Position numbers and translations under genes: made by a program
Notes under the pieces: generated by a model
Databases searched by the model: none
Told to the model about the DNA's origin: nothing
The model's input: only the letters and a program-made list of their open reading frames with translations
In this document: in pieces, positions 1-8,557 of the stretch
How the letters are laid out: each line of letters opens with the position of its first letter
How positions within the stretch are numbered: position 1 is the first letter of the stretch
Assembly (NCBI RefSeq): GCF_003148765.1
Contig: NZ_QGGV01000001.1
Coordinates: 738,001 to 802,000, forward strand
Length of the DNA: 64,000 nucleotides
Direction of reading: 5' to 3'
Source of the DNA: Silicimonas algicola
Lineage (GTDB): Bacteria > Pseudomonadota > Alphaproteobacteria > Rhodobacterales > Rhodobacteraceae

Positions 1-317
1 GCTTCACCGAGATCGAGCAGAGGAAGGCCGAGCGCCGCCGCGACACCGCGGGCACCTATGCCAAGAGGTGGGCGGCGAAGGAAGCCTGCTCCAAGGCGCT
101 TGGGACCGGCCTGCGCATGGGGATCGCCTGGCGTGACATGGCCGTATCTAACCTGCGGACCGGTCAGCCGGTGATGACCGTGACGGGCTGGGCGCGTGAG
201 CGTCTGGCCGAGATGACGCCGGCGGGCCACGAGGCGATCATCCACGTCACCCTGACCGACGACCACCCTTGGGCACAGGCCTTCGTCGTGATCGAGGCGC
301 GTCCCCTCAGCGGCTGA
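1..317 (+). CDS. acpS: Holo-[acyl-carrier-protein] synthase, C-terminal part
   Basis: AcpS transfers the 4'-phosphopantetheine arm of CoA to acyl carrier protein in the cytoplasm. The frame is open from base 3, so the gene begins left of the window and 104 residues are visible. The family signature [16 protein letters not shown], containing the conserved Glu and Lys of the CoA/Mg site, is followed by the usual beta-strand tail ending in IEARPLSG. Its last 11 bases overlap the convergent end of the LysE-type gene. In related bacteria acpS usually sits directly before lepB and rnc; here about 1.2 kb of other genes separates them. Confidence 0.9.
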   Translation, partial: FTEIEQRKAERRRDTAGTYAKRWAAKEACSKALGTGLRMGIAWRDMAVSNLRTGQPVMTVTGWARERLAEMTPAGHEAIIHVTLTDDHPWAQAFVVIEARPLSG

Positions 318-933
318 TCGCGCCTGCCAGCGTCAAGGCTGCGACGGCAAGGAACAGCCCGCCCGTGATGCGCCCCGTCAGGATCGTGGCGCCGGGCGAG
401 CCGAGAAGCCAGCCCCTGATCCGCCCCGCCGCCACCGCGATCCCGCCATAGACGGCAAGTTGCGTCGCCGCCACCATGGCGCCGATGACCAGCCCCTGCC
501 GCCAGAGCGCGCCATATTCGGGCCGGACGAACTGCGGGAAGACCGAGGCGACGAAGATATAGGCCTTCGGATTCAGGAGGGCGGTCACCGCACCCTGCCG
601 GAATGCGCGTCCGCCTGCCGCCCGCGTGTCCTCCGCCGCGACCGTTATCGCAGACCGGACGAGGGAGATCCCGATCCAGGCGAGATAAAGCGCGCCCGCG
701 ACCAGCATCGCAGACAGGACGGCAGGAGGCAGCGACAGCACGATCGCGACCGAAACGGCGCCCCAAAGCGTGTGGACGGCACCGGCCGCCATGATGCCCG
801 CGACGGCCGACAGTCCCCCGCGCACGCCGCGGGTCAGCGACTGCGACAGGACGAGAAGCATATCCATGCCGGGTACGACGACGATCCCGAAGATCAGGAG
901 CCAGAAGATTGCAAGGCTGTGGGCGTAGGTCAT
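307..933 (-). CDS. LysE/RhtB-family amino-acid exporter
   Basis: This 208-residue inner-membrane protein has the LysE/RhtB layout: an N-terminal hydrophobic helix with [14 protein letters not shown], a central pair of helices, the signature [19 protein letters not shown], and two C-terminal helices. The family exports amino acids or homoserine-like compounds; the substrate cannot be read from sequence. The ATG at 933 begins [11 protein letters not shown], matching family starts, although the frame stays open much further upstream. It diverges from the short WYL-type regulator at 1054 across 120 bases, suggesting a regulator-exporter pair. The pair interrupts the usual acpS-lepB order. Confidence 0.85.
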   Translation of the reverse strand: MTYAHSLAIFWLLIFGIVVVPGMDMLLVLSQSLTRGVRGGLSAVAGIMAAGAVHTLWGAVSVAIVLSLPPAVLSAMLVAGALYLAWIGISLVRSAITVAAEDTRAAGGRAFRQGAVTALLNPKAYIFVASVFPQFVRPEYGALWRQGLVIGAMVAATQLAVYGGIAVAAGRIRGWLLGSPGATILTGRITGGLFLAVAALTLAGAISR

Positions 934-1053
934 GTCAGTTGGCTCCTTGCATTCTTCCATCGCAGCGGGGCGAATTCCGTTGAGATCGATGTCATTCGGC
1001 CGTCCCTTAGCAGGGTCGAACTGACAACGGCCTGTCAGTAGAGGGAGGCGCCC

Positions 1054-1449
1054 TTGCGAAAGATGACGCGGCTGTTCGAGATCGTGCAGATGCTGGCGGC
1101 GGCCCGGCGTCCGATGACGGGAGCCGATCTCGCCGAGCGGCTGGAGGTCACGCCGCGCACGGTTTACCGCGACGTGGCCGCGCTTCAGGCGATGCGCATC
1201 CCGATAGAGGGCGAGCGCGGCTACCGCGACGAGACAGGGCGGACGACGGATCGCGTCCTGCGACCCTTTGCGCTGGTCTATTTCTCCGAGACGGCCAACC
1301 TCGTCGCCTGGTGCGAGTTGCGCCAGGCGATCCGCCACTTCCGGCCCGATCGCGTCACCGACGCCCGCCTTGCCGGCGGCCATTTCCGCGGAGACGGCGC
1401 CCGCCTGCGCAAGCTCTGGACCGAGGGTTGGACCCAGGGTCCAACTTGA
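1054..1449 (+). CDS. Shortened YafY/WYL-type transcriptional regulator lacking most of the WYL core
   Basis: Residues 1-55 form a DeoR-like winged helix (TGADLAERLEVTPRTVYRDV). The last 75 residues match the end of YafY-type regulators (RPFALVYF, AWCELRQAIRHFRPDR). Such proteins are normally near 230 residues; this one has 131, because the text passes directly from PIEGERG to YRDETGR in frame, omitting roughly 90 residues of linker and ligand domain. The TTG at 1054 has AGGGAGG five bases upstream; an ATG follows at 1063. It may be a functional DNA-binding remnant or a pseudogene. The frame is clean and codon use looks normal, so I list it as coding. A perfect palindrome overlaps its 3' end. 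Confidence 0.65.
   Translation: MRKMTRLFEIVQMLAAARRPMTGADLAERLEVTPRTVYRDVAALQAMRIPIEGERGYRDETGRTTDRVLRPFALVYFSETANLVAWCELRQAIRHFRPDRVTDARLAGGHFRGDGARLRKLWTEGWTQGPT
1427..1445. promoter_or_regulatory. 19-bp perfect palindrome at the end of the WYL-type gene, before lepB
   Basis: GTTGGACCC and GGGTCCAAC flank a single A. The arms have nine matched bases, too tight a loop for a terminator, so an operator is more likely. It lies 58 bases upstream of the lepB start and directly before the TGA of the regulator. Binding by that regulator is an inference only. Confidence 0.45.
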
Positions 1450-1502
1450 CACTCTCCGGCCCACCACCCATGAAACGCGAAGCTAGCAGAGGCAGGACCA
1501 GC

Positions 1503-2297
1503 ATGAGCGGCGGCGAGACCGAGGGATCCCTGATGGACGGGGTCGTCGAGACCATCAAGACGGTGGTCTACGCGCTTCTGATCGCGGGGGTTTTCCGGAC
1601 GCTGTTCTTCCAGCCGTTCTGGATCCCGTCAGGGTCGATGAAGGACACGCTGCTGATCGGCGATTTTCTGTTCGTCAACAAGATGGCCTACGGCTATTCG
1701 CAGTTCTCCTGTCCCTTCGCGATGTGCCCCATCGAGGGCCGGATCATGGGCCAGATGCCCGAGCGCGGGGATGTTGTGGTCTTCCGCCACCCGGTCAACG
1801 GACAGGATTTCATCAAGCGCGTGATCGGCCTTCCCGGTGACACGATCCAGATGCAGTCGGGCCAGATCTTCCTGAACGGCAGTCCCGTGCCGCAGGTCGC
1901 CGACGGCCAGTTCGTCGAGACCTACGAGCGGCAAGGGCCGATCGGGTCCTATCCGCTTTGCCAGGAACGCGCACCGCGCGAGGGCGATGCCTGCACCAAG
2001 GACAAGGCCGTCGAGACGCTGCCGAACGGCGTGCAGCACTCGACGCTGGACGCCACCGCGGGACGTCTCGACAATACCGGCGTGTACACGGTGCCCGAGG
2101 GCGAGTTCTTCTTCATGGGCGACAACCGTGACAACTCGACCGACAGCCGGGTCCCGCAGGCCGCCGGAGGCGTAGGCTTCGTGCCTTTCGATCATCTGAT
2201 CGGACGTGCCGACCGGGTCATGTTCTCTTCTGCCGGTCGCAGCCTTTTCTTCGTCTGGACCTGGCGGCCCGACCGGTTCTTCAAGCGGATCGACTGA
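1503..2297 (+). CDS. lepB: Signal peptidase I
   Basis: LepB cleaves signal peptides of exported proteins at the periplasmic face of the inner membrane. The 264-residue protein has one N-terminal membrane segment (about 17-37), the catalytic serine in IPSGSMKDT (Ser45), the general-base lysine in [12 protein letters not shown] (Lys105), and box [15 protein letters not shown] cysteine-containing insert ([10 protein letters not shown] and later [12 protein letters not shown]) is visible. The ATG at 1503 gives [13 protein letters not shown]; an in-frame ATG at 1470 is possible. Its TGA overlaps the ATG of rnc, so the two are translationally coupled. Confidence 0.95.
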   Translation: MSGGETEGSLMDGVVETIKTVVYALLIAGVFRTLFFQPFWIPSGSMKDTLLIGDFLFVNKMAYGYSQFSCPFAMCPIEGRIMGQMPERGDVVVFRHPVNGQDFIKRVIGLPGDTIQMQSGQIFLNGSPVPQVADGQFVETYERQGPIGSYPLCQERAPREGDACTKDKAVETLPNGVQHSTLDATAGRLDNTGVYTVPEGEFFFMGDNRDNSTDSRVPQAAGGVGFVPFDHLIGRADRVMFSSAGRSLFFVWTWRPDRFFKRID

Positions 2298-2983
2298 TGC
2301 GGCTCTCGGCCGAGCTCGAAGCCTTCCAGCGCCGCCTCGGCCACAGTTTCGCCCGACCCGACCTCCTGATCCGCGCTGTCACGCACTCCTCCATCTCGTC
2401 CGTCACGAGGCCCGACAACCAGAGGCTCGAGTTCCTGGGTGATCGGGTGCTGGGTCTCGTGATCGCCGAGGCGCTGATCGAGACCGACAGGGATGCTGCG
2501 GAAGGGGTGCTTGCGCCGCGCTACAACGCCCTTGTGCGGAAGGAGACCTGCGCCGATGTCGCCCGTCAGATCGACCTGGGCGCGGTGCTGAAGCTTGGTC
2601 GGTCCGAGACGATGTCGGGCGGACGGCGGAAAGAAGCGCTTCTCGGCGACGCGATGGAGGCGGTGATCGCCGCCGTCTACCGCGACGCGGGCTTCGAAGC
2701 AGCGCGCGATCTTGTCGTGCGGCTCTGGGGTGACCGGATCCGCACCGTAGAGACGGACGCGCGCGACCCCAAGACATCGCTTCAGGAATGGGCGCAGGCG
2801 CGCGGGCAGGTACCGCCGACCTATGCCGAAACCGCGCGGCAGGGGCCGGACCACGCGCCGGTGTTCACCGTCGAGGCGCGGCTCGCCACGGGCGAGAGCG
2901 AAAGCGCCAGCGCCTCCTCCAAACGCGCGGCGGAGCAGGATGCAGCGCGGAAGCTTCTGCAGCGGGTCGACCGCGGCGGGTGA
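2297..2983 (+). CDS. rnc: Ribonuclease III
   Basis: RNase III cuts double-stranded RNA, including rRNA precursors, as a homodimer. The 228-residue protein carries the signature [11 protein letters not shown] (Glu45, Asp49), the second acidic pair in [14 protein letters not shown], and a C-terminal dsRNA-binding domain ([11 protein letters not shown] to [13 protein letters not shown]). It starts inside the lepB stop codon. The usual next gene in this group, era, is absent: a perfect hairpin and an unrelated repressor on the other strand follow. Confidence 0.95.
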   Translation: MRLSAELEAFQRRLGHSFARPDLLIRAVTHSSISSVTRPDNQRLEFLGDRVLGLVIAEALIETDRDAAEGVLAPRYNALVRKETCADVARQIDLGAVLKLGRSETMSGGRRKEALLGDAMEAVIAAVYRDAGFEAARDLVVRLWGDRIRTVETDARDPKTSLQEWAQARGQVPPTYAETARQGPDHAPVFTVEARLATGESESASASSKRAAEQDAARKLLQRVDRGG

Positions 2984-2986
2984 GCG

Positions 2987-3009
2987 CCGGAGGGGCGCTG
3001 CCCCTCCGG
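2987..3009 (+). terminator. Hairpin after rnc with Rhodobacterales-style tail
   Basis: CCGGAGGGGC and GCCCCTCCGG form a perfect 10-bp stem around GCT, starting three bases after the rnc stop. It is followed by ACCTCCCCGGGATATTTGCGG, a tail I recall as widespread after genes in this bacterial group. There is no run of T, so termination strength is uncertain. Confidence 0.6.
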
Positions 3010-3081
3010 ACCTCCCCGGGATATTTGCGGACCGGCGAATTGGGGCCGGCTGGCGCGTTCAGCGCAACGTACTCGTTCGGG

Positions 3082-4260
3082 TCAGGCCAGGAAGTAGCGC
3101 GCGTGGATCGGCAGGAGGGCGGCGCCGATGGAGCGCGCGGCGCGGCCGACGCTGGCTTCGCGGATGTCGGGCGTGGCGATGCCCGTGCGGTCGAGCGTTT
3201 CGAGGGTGCTTCGCGCCCGGGACACGAGAGCGGCGCGCACGGGGGCGGGCACGGCACCTTCGACCAGCACCGCCTCGACGTCGACGACTGCCGCGATCGA
3301 GGTGGCGGCGAGCGCCAGGTAGCGGCCGGTCGCGGCGATCCACTCGGAAAGGTGAGGTTCGAGCGCGCTCCAGTCGTCGGGACGGGTGCGCAGGACGCTG
3401 GCGTCGATGCCGGCCTCGGCCAGGCTCCGCTCGAGCACATGATTCGAGGCGACGTCCAGAAGCTGGGCCACGTCGCCCGTCCCATCGGGCACCAGAAGCG
3501 AGCCAAAGGCGCCCGCGTTGCCGTTTCGGCCCGAATAGACCTTGCCGTTCAGCACCAGACCGCCGCCGAGGAAGGCGCCGAGGAAGAAATAGGCGAAGTC
3601 GGCGTATTCGTGTCCGCGTCCGAGAAGATGCTCGGCGACGCAGGCCGAGGTCGCGTCGTTTTCGACCACGGTCTCCAGCCCCGTCGCCTCGCCCAGATAG
3701 GCGCCGATGGCGATGGTGCGCCACTCGTTCATCAGCTCTTCAGGGGCATCGACGTAGTCGAGCCAGTTCCACAACTCGTAGGGCATGGCGATGCCGAGAC
3801 CGGCAAGGTGGGTGAGGTCGCCGGGGCGGTCGGCGAAGATCGCGCCGATCGCGTCGAGGACGAAGGCGCGCACGGCGTCGGGGGTGGGGTAGGAATAGGG
3901 TGTCATTCGCTCGGCGAGGACGGAGCCCGTGAAGTCGACGAGGACCATCTCGGCCGCACGCCGGCCGATGTTGAGACCAAGCGACGTGACGCCGCCAGGT
4001 TCCAGCGCCATCGGCACCGACGGCTTGCCGACCTTGCCCTTGATGGACATGCCGCGCCGGACAAGGCCCTCGGCTTCGAGCGCACGCACGATGTTCGAAA
4101 CCGTCTGTGCGGACAGCCCGGAACGCCGCGCGATTTCGGCGCTCGGAAGCTCGCCATGACGACGGATAAATGACAGCACGACCCTCGCGTTCTGATCGCG
4201 CAGGCCTGACTGATTTGCGCCGCTCCCAGAGACGCGTATAAATGTTTCGTTGGTTGTCAA
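3082..4260 (-). CDS. frcR: ROK-family transcriptional repressor, FrcR-like
   Basis: Residues 20-75 hold a MarR-like winged helix (LPSAEIARRSGLSAQTVSNIV), followed by a ROK sugar-kinase-like domain with LGLNIGRRAAEMVLVD and VVENDATSACVAEH. The CxCGxxGC zinc motif of many ROK kinases is not seen, fitting a regulator of 392 residues. No ATG is available at the N-terminus; a TTG at 4260 has GGGAGGG eight bases upstream. It is divergent from an FrcBCA-type fructose transporter with a 35-bp palindrome between them, the arrangement known for frcR in rhizobia. Repression relieved by a sugar is inferred. Confidence 0.85.
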   Translation of the reverse strand: MTTNETFIRVSGSGANQSGLRDQNARVVLSFIRRHGELPSAEIARRSGLSAQTVSNIVRALEAEGLVRRGMSIKGKVGKPSVPMALEPGGVTSLGLNIGRRAAEMVLVDFTGSVLAERMTPYSYPTPDAVRAFVLDAIGAIFADRPGDLTHLAGLGIAMPYELWNWLDYVDAPEELMNEWRTIAIGAYLGEATGLETVVENDATSACVAEHLLGRGHEYADFAYFFLGAFLGGGLVLNGKVYSGRNGNAGAFGSLLVPDGTGDVAQLLDVASNHVLERSLAEAGIDASVLRTRPDDWSALEPHLSEWIAATGRYLALAATSIAAVVDVEAVLVEGAVPAPVRAALVSRARSTLETLDRTGIATPDIREASVGRAARSIGAALLPIHARYFLA

Positions 4261-4310
4261 GGGCTTGACCCTCCCATGATCACCGAGAATGCTGCGCGCT
4301 GCGTGCGTCT

Positions 4311-4345
4311 GTCAATTAATAAATCAAATTGATTTACTTATTGAC
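4311..4345. promoter_or_regulatory. 35-bp near-perfect palindrome, probable FrcR operator
   Basis: The AT-rich sequence reads almost the same on both strands around base 4328. Its outer arms are GTCAAT and ATTGAC, and its inner arms are TAAATCAA and TTGATTTA; only two mirrored base pairs fail to match. It lies 50 bases from the repressor start and 77 bases from the frcB start, in otherwise GC-rich DNA, so it could control both directions. Confidence 0.7.
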
Positions 4346-4422
4346 CCGACCCGGCGTTGCGGTGTAGCAACGATTCCGCAGCCGTCCCCAACCGGACGGT
4401 GGGTAATTTCTGGGAGGACCAC

Positions 4423-5445
4423 ATGAAAAAAATTCTGATTGGCACGGCGCTTGCATCGCTCGCCATGGCGGGGTCGGCAATGGCCGCCGCCCACGGCGGG
4501 GCGACCGTCTGCCTCATCACCAAGACCGACACCAACCCCTTCTTCGTCAAGATGAAGGAAGGCGCCCAAGCCAAGGCCGAAGAACTCGGCATGACGCTGA
4601 AGTCCTTCGCCGGCAAGATCGACGGCGACCACGAGACCCAGGTCCAGGCCATCGAGACCTGCATCGCCGACGGCGCGAAGGGCATCCTTCTGACCGCGTC
4701 GGATACCTCGTCCATCGTTCCCGCCGTCCAGCAGGCACGCGACGCGGGCATCCTCGTGATCGCGCTCGACACGCCGCTCTCGCCGATCGACGCCGCCGAC
4801 GCCACCTTCGCGACGGACAACTACAAGGCCGGTCTGCTGATCGGCCAGTGGGCGAAGGGCAAGATGGGCGATGCCGCGACCGATGCCAAGATCGCGACAC
4901 TCGACCTCAACGTCAGCCAGCCGACCGTCGATGTTCTGCGGAACCAGGGCTTCCTCGATGGCTTCGGCGTCGAGCTGAACAACCCCGACGTCATCGGTGA
5001 CGAAGAGGATCCGCGTCTCGTCGGCTCCGACGTGACCGACGGCAACCAGGAGGGTGGCCGCCGCGCGATGGAGAACCTCCTCGCGAAGGACCCGACGATC
5101 AACGTCGTCCACACCATCAACGAGCCCGCCGCCGCCGGCGCCTATGAGGCGCTTAAGTCGGTCGGTCGCGAGAATGATGTGCTGGTCGTTTCGGTTGACG
5201 GCGGATGCCCCGGCATCGCGGACGTCGAGGCCGGCGTCATCGGCGCGACCAGCCAGCAGTATCCGCTGCTGATGGCCTCGCTTGGCGTCGAGGCCATCGC
5301 CAAATGGGCCGACGAGGGCGTTAAGCCCGAGCCGACCGAAGGCAAGGACTTCTTCGACACCGGCGTCGCGCTGGTGACCGACGAACCCGTCGAAGGCGTC
5401 GAGTCGATCTCGGTCGCCGAAGGCAAGGAACTTTGCTGGGGCTGA
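4423..5445 (+). CDS. frcB: Sugar ABC transporter substrate-binding protein, fructose type
   Basis: A signal peptide ([22 protein letters not shown]) precedes a type I periplasmic binding fold of 340 residues. Visible blocks are [43 protein letters not shown] and [10 protein letters not shown], all close to FrcB proteins. GGGAGG lies five bases before the ATG. It captures a sugar, most likely fructose, in the periplasm and delivers it to FrcC/FrcA. A strong hairpin separates it from frcC and should keep binding protein in excess over permease. Confidence 0.88.
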   Translation: MKKILIGTALASLAMAGSAMAAAHGGATVCLITKTDTNPFFVKMKEGAQAKAEELGMTLKSFAGKIDGDHETQVQAIETCIADGAKGILLTASDTSSIVPAVQQARDAGILVIALDTPLSPIDAADATFATDNYKAGLLIGQWAKGKMGDAATDAKIATLDLNVSQPTVDVLRNQGFLDGFGVELNNPDVIGDEEDPRLVGSDVTDGNQEGGRRAMENLLAKDPTINVVHTINEPAAAGAYEALKSVGRENDVLVVSVDGGCPGIADVEAGVIGATSQQYPLLMASLGVEAIAKWADEGVKPEPTEGKDFFDTGVALVTDEPVEGVESISVAEGKELCWG

Positions 5446-5457
5446 TGCCCCCGCGCA

Positions 5458-5480
5458 GGGAGGCGGGTCGCCCGCCTCCC
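5458..5480 (+). terminator. Intercistronic hairpin between frcB and frcC
   Basis: GGGAGGCGGG and CCCGCCTCCC pair perfectly around TCG, followed by TTTCGTTGATTTTT. It may act as a partial terminator or as a barrier to 3' exonucleases, giving more frcB than frcCA message. Confidence 0.75.
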
Positions 5481-5554
5481 TTTCGTTGATTTTTCCAGGT
5501 CATCGCGGTTAGGCTTTCACGCGCGGCAGGTGCTGCCGTGGGGAGGGGAGATCC

Positions 5555-6628
5555 ATGGCTGACACAACGGCAAGATCCGACAACTACGAAGGCGCGCTGA
5601 ACCGTTCCGAAGCGGTCGCCGAGTTCCACGACGCTCGCCACGCGACGCTGATGGGCAAGGTGCAACACATCCTGCACATGAATCCGTCGCTGGTTCCGCT
5701 GTTCGTGCTCGTGCTGGCGATCGTGACCTTTGGGCTCCTTCTTGGATCGAAGTTCTTCTCGCCCTTCGCGCTGACACTGATTCTCCAGCAGGTGCAGATC
5801 GTCGGTATCGTCGCGGCGGCGCAATCCATCGTGATTCTGACTGCAGGCATCGACCTCAGCGTCGGCGCGATCATGGTGTTCTCGTCTGTCGTGATGGGCC
5901 AGTTCACCTTCCGCTACGGGATTCCCGCGCCGGTCTCGATCCTCGCCGGCCTTGCCGTCGGAACCGCGATCGGCGCGCTGAACGGCTGGCTGGTGGCCAA
6001 GGTGAAGCTGCCGCCTTTCATCGTCACGCTCGGGATGTGGCAGATCGTGCTGGCGACGAACTTCCTCTATTCCAAGAACGAGACGATCCGCGCCCAGGAC
6101 ATCGAAGCCCAGGCGCCGCTCCTTCAGCTCTTCGGCGCCAAGTTCAACGTGGGAGGCGCAGTCTTCACCGTGGGCGTCGTCTTCATGCTTGCGCTGATTT
6201 TTGTCCTCGCCTACGTCCTGCGCCACACCGCCTGGGGGCGCCACGTCTATGCTGTCGGCGACGACAAGGAGGCGGCCGAGCTGTCCGGCGTCAACACCAA
6301 CAAGGTGCTGATCCAGGTCTATGCCCTGTCGGGACTGATCTGCGCCTTCGCTGGCTGGGCCTTGATCGGCCGGATCGGGGCGGTTTCGCCGACCAGCGGA
6401 CAGTTGGCCAACATCGAAAGCATCACCGCCGTTGTGATCGGGGGGATCTCGCTGTTCGGCGGGCGCGGCTCGATCCTGGGCAGTCTTTTTGGGGCACTGA
6501 TCGTGGGCGTGTTCACGCTGGGACTCAGGCTTCTCGGGGCCGACGCGCAGTGGACCTTCCTGCTTATCGGCATTCTCATCATCGCCGCCGTCGCGGCCGA
6601 CCAGTGGATCAGAAAGGTGTCGGGCTGA
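5555..6628 (+). CDS. frcC: Sugar ABC transporter permease, fructose type
   Basis: The 357-residue integral membrane protein has about nine to ten hydrophobic segments and BPD_transp_2 motifs: ILTAGIDLSVGAIMVF, LPPFIVTLGMWQI, GVNTNKVLIQVYALSGLI and SITAVVIGGISLFGGRGS. A hydrophilic N-terminus of about 45 residues precedes the first helix. GGGGAGGGGAG lies just upstream of the ATG. The stop codon overlaps the start of frcA. It forms the inner-membrane channel for the sugar. Confidence 0.88.
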   Translation: MADTTARSDNYEGALNRSEAVAEFHDARHATLMGKVQHILHMNPSLVPLFVLVLAIVTFGLLLGSKFFSPFALTLILQQVQIVGIVAAAQSIVILTAGIDLSVGAIMVFSSVVMGQFTFRYGIPAPVSILAGLAVGTAIGALNGWLVAKVKLPPFIVTLGMWQIVLATNFLYSKNETIRAQDIEAQAPLLQLFGAKFNVGGAVFTVGVVFMLALIFVLAYVLRHTAWGRHVYAVGDDKEAAELSGVNTNKVLIQVYALSGLICAFAGWALIGRIGAVSPTSGQLANIESITAVVIGGISLFGGRGSILGSLFGALIVGVFTLGLRLLGADAQWTFLLIGILIIAAVAADQWIRKVSG

Positions 6629-7398
6629 TGGAACCCATTCTCAAGGGCCGGAACCTCGTCAAGCATTACGGCCGCGTCACGGCGCTGGACCACTGTGACT
6701 TCGACCTCATGCCGGGCGAAATCCTGGCGGTGATCGGCGACAACGGGGCAGGCAAGTCGACCCTGATCAAGGCCATCTCCGGCGCAGTGGTGCCGGACGA
6801 GGGCGACATCTGGCTCGACGGCCAGAAGGTGAGTTTCACCTCGCCCATAGACGGACGGAAGGCCGGGATCGAGACCGTGTACCAGACGCTGGCGATGTCG
6901 CCCGCGCTGTCGATCGCCGACAACATGTTCATGGGTCGCGAGATCCGGGCCGAGGGAATCATGGGCAAGTGGTTCCGCAAGCTCGACCGGAAGAAGATGG
7001 AGGACTTCGCGCGCCAGAAGCTCTCCGACCTGGGCCTGATGACGATCCAGAACATCAACCAGGCGGTCGAGACGCTGTCGGGCGGCCAGCGGCAGGGCGT
7101 CGCCGTGGCGCGCGCCGCCGCCTTCGGGTCGAAGGTCATCATCCTCGACGAACCCACGGCGGCGCTCGGCGTCAAGGAGTCGCGCCGCGTGCTGGAACTG
7201 ATCCTCGACGTGCGCTCGCGCGGCATCCCGATCATCCTGATCTCGCACAACATGCCGCACGTCTTCGAAGTGGCGGACCGCATCCACATCCACCGCCTCG
7301 GGCGTCGGCTTTGCGTCATCGACCCGAAAGACTACACGATGTCGGACGCGGTGGCTTTCATGACCGGCGCAAAGGTGCCTGAGGCTGTCGCGGCCTAG
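6628..7398 (+). CDS. frcA: Sugar ABC transporter ATP-binding protein, fructose type
   Basis: A single-domain ATPase of 256 residues has Walker A GDNGAGKST, signature LSGGQRQGVAVARA, Walker B VIILDEPTAALG and switch histidine LISHNM. Ribose-type ATPases have two ABC domains; the single domain here is typical of FrcA. It starts inside the frcC stop codon. The fructokinase-like gene frcK that follows in Sinorhizobium is absent; an unrelated gene follows. Confidence 0.88.
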   Translation: MEPILKGRNLVKHYGRVTALDHCDFDLMPGEILAVIGDNGAGKSTLIKAISGAVVPDEGDIWLDGQKVSFTSPIDGRKAGIETVYQTLAMSPALSIADNMFMGREIRAEGIMGKWFRKLDRKKMEDFARQKLSDLGLMTIQNINQAVETLSGGQRQGVAVARAAAFGSKVIILDEPTAALGVKESRRVLELILDVRSRGIPIILISHNMPHVFEVADRIHIHRLGRRLCVIDPKDYTMSDAVAFMTGAKVPEAVAA

Positions 7399-7486
7399 GA
7401 CGTGGCTTGGTCGCCGTTTCGTGCCATGACGAAACCAGTCGGCCTTTATTGTTATCGGGCTCAGGCCGTTGGTCTAGCTTGACGAC

Positions 7487-8527
7487 ATGAGTCGACTTCG
7501 GACGTCGCACGCCTTTGGGTGGGCTTCCAAACTTCGTGCTTTAGTTGGCGGCTGCTGGCAGCGGCAGGGTCCGCGTCGCAGCTTTAAAATAATTGACAGT
7601 GAATTTCGGATTGAACTCGAGTCGCTGTTGAGGCGTGGCGAAATCCAGAGGTTCGAAAAACTCGCGCGGCACCGCTGCGACCTTTACGGCATGCGAGGGA
7701 ACGCCGCTTGGCAACGTCGCGTTGCTAGAGCGCAGTTGAAGGAGAATTCCGGCTTCGCGGACATATACCTCTACCACAGAGACGGATTCATCCGAGAGGA
7801 GGCACTCCGTTCAATCGAAGTTCTGGACGGCCCAATTGCCGCATTCGGGCTTCTTGCGCGCCTGAACGACTGGGTACCCGAAGTGCGCGACGCGGCGAGT
7901 GCCACCCTAGCAAGATGTTTTTCTACGTCGTCCGGGGACGTTCTGGCGCCGGCGGTCTGGGCGTTCCTGACCAAAAGACATCTGTGGAATAGATGGAGTG
8001 GTGGTTACGAGCCATTCGTCGAGGACGTTGTGAAGCATTGTGGCTTGGTCGATGCATTGTCAGTTATGTTGCTCGGCGTCAGCCGCAAAGGCGCAAGCCG
8101 CGTGTTTCGAGTTCTAAGTCGAAGCCCCGCTTTCGACACGCACCTGACGGCAATAGCGTCAGATGCACACGAACCTCATCTTCGCGCAGCCGCTCTCACG
8201 TGCCTTTCCAAGGCGCGTGTCATCTGGCCACTTGCCATTCGCAAGAAGGTGTGGATGGACGGGCCGATGGGAAAACCTGTTTGGCGTGAGGCGTTTGGAA
8301 GCCGGCCCTTGACGGCTGAACCTGACTTGATCGCGGCAATCGCCAATGGTCTTTGCGATCGATCTGTCCTCGTGAGAAATGCAGCAATAGACGCGCTTAT
8401 ATTACATCGTGACAATGCAAAATTCCGGCCGCTTATCGCGAAAAGCATCAAAGAACCGGAAGCAGAACCACGGCCTTCCACAAGAATGCGGCTTCAGTAT
8501 CTGGCAAGGCAAGTGACCTTGGATTGA
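7487..8527 (+). CDS. HEAT-like repeat protein of unknown function
   Basis: The 346-residue protein has no recognised catalytic motif. Helical pairs resemble HEAT repeats, for example DGFIREEALRSIEVLDGPIA, LNDWVPEVRDAASATLARC, AHEPHLRAAALTCLSKARV and DRSVLVRNAAIDALILHRD. It is probably a cytoplasmic scaffold or adaptor. Base composition is clearly lower in GC, with more TTT, AAA and AAT codons than its neighbours, which suggests acquisition by transfer. No operon partner is evident: frcA ends 88 bases upstream and a convergent transporter follows. Confidence 0.7.
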   Translation: MSRLRTSHAFGWASKLRALVGGCWQRQGPRRSFKIIDSEFRIELESLLRRGEIQRFEKLARHRCDLYGMRGNAAWQRRVARAQLKENSGFADIYLYHRDGFIREEALRSIEVLDGPIAAFGLLARLNDWVPEVRDAASATLARCFSTSSGDVLAPAVWAFLTKRHLWNRWSGGYEPFVEDVVKHCGLVDALSVMLLGVSRKGASRVFRVLSRSPAFDTHLTAIASDAHEPHLRAAALTCLSKARVIWPLAIRKKVWMDGPMGKPVWREAFGSRPLTAEPDLIAAIANGLCDRSVLVRNAAIDALILHRDNAKFRPLIAKSIKEPEAEPRPSTRMRLQYLARQVTLD

Positions 8528-8557
8528 CCACGTCCGCCGATCAGCCTTGCCCGCGGC

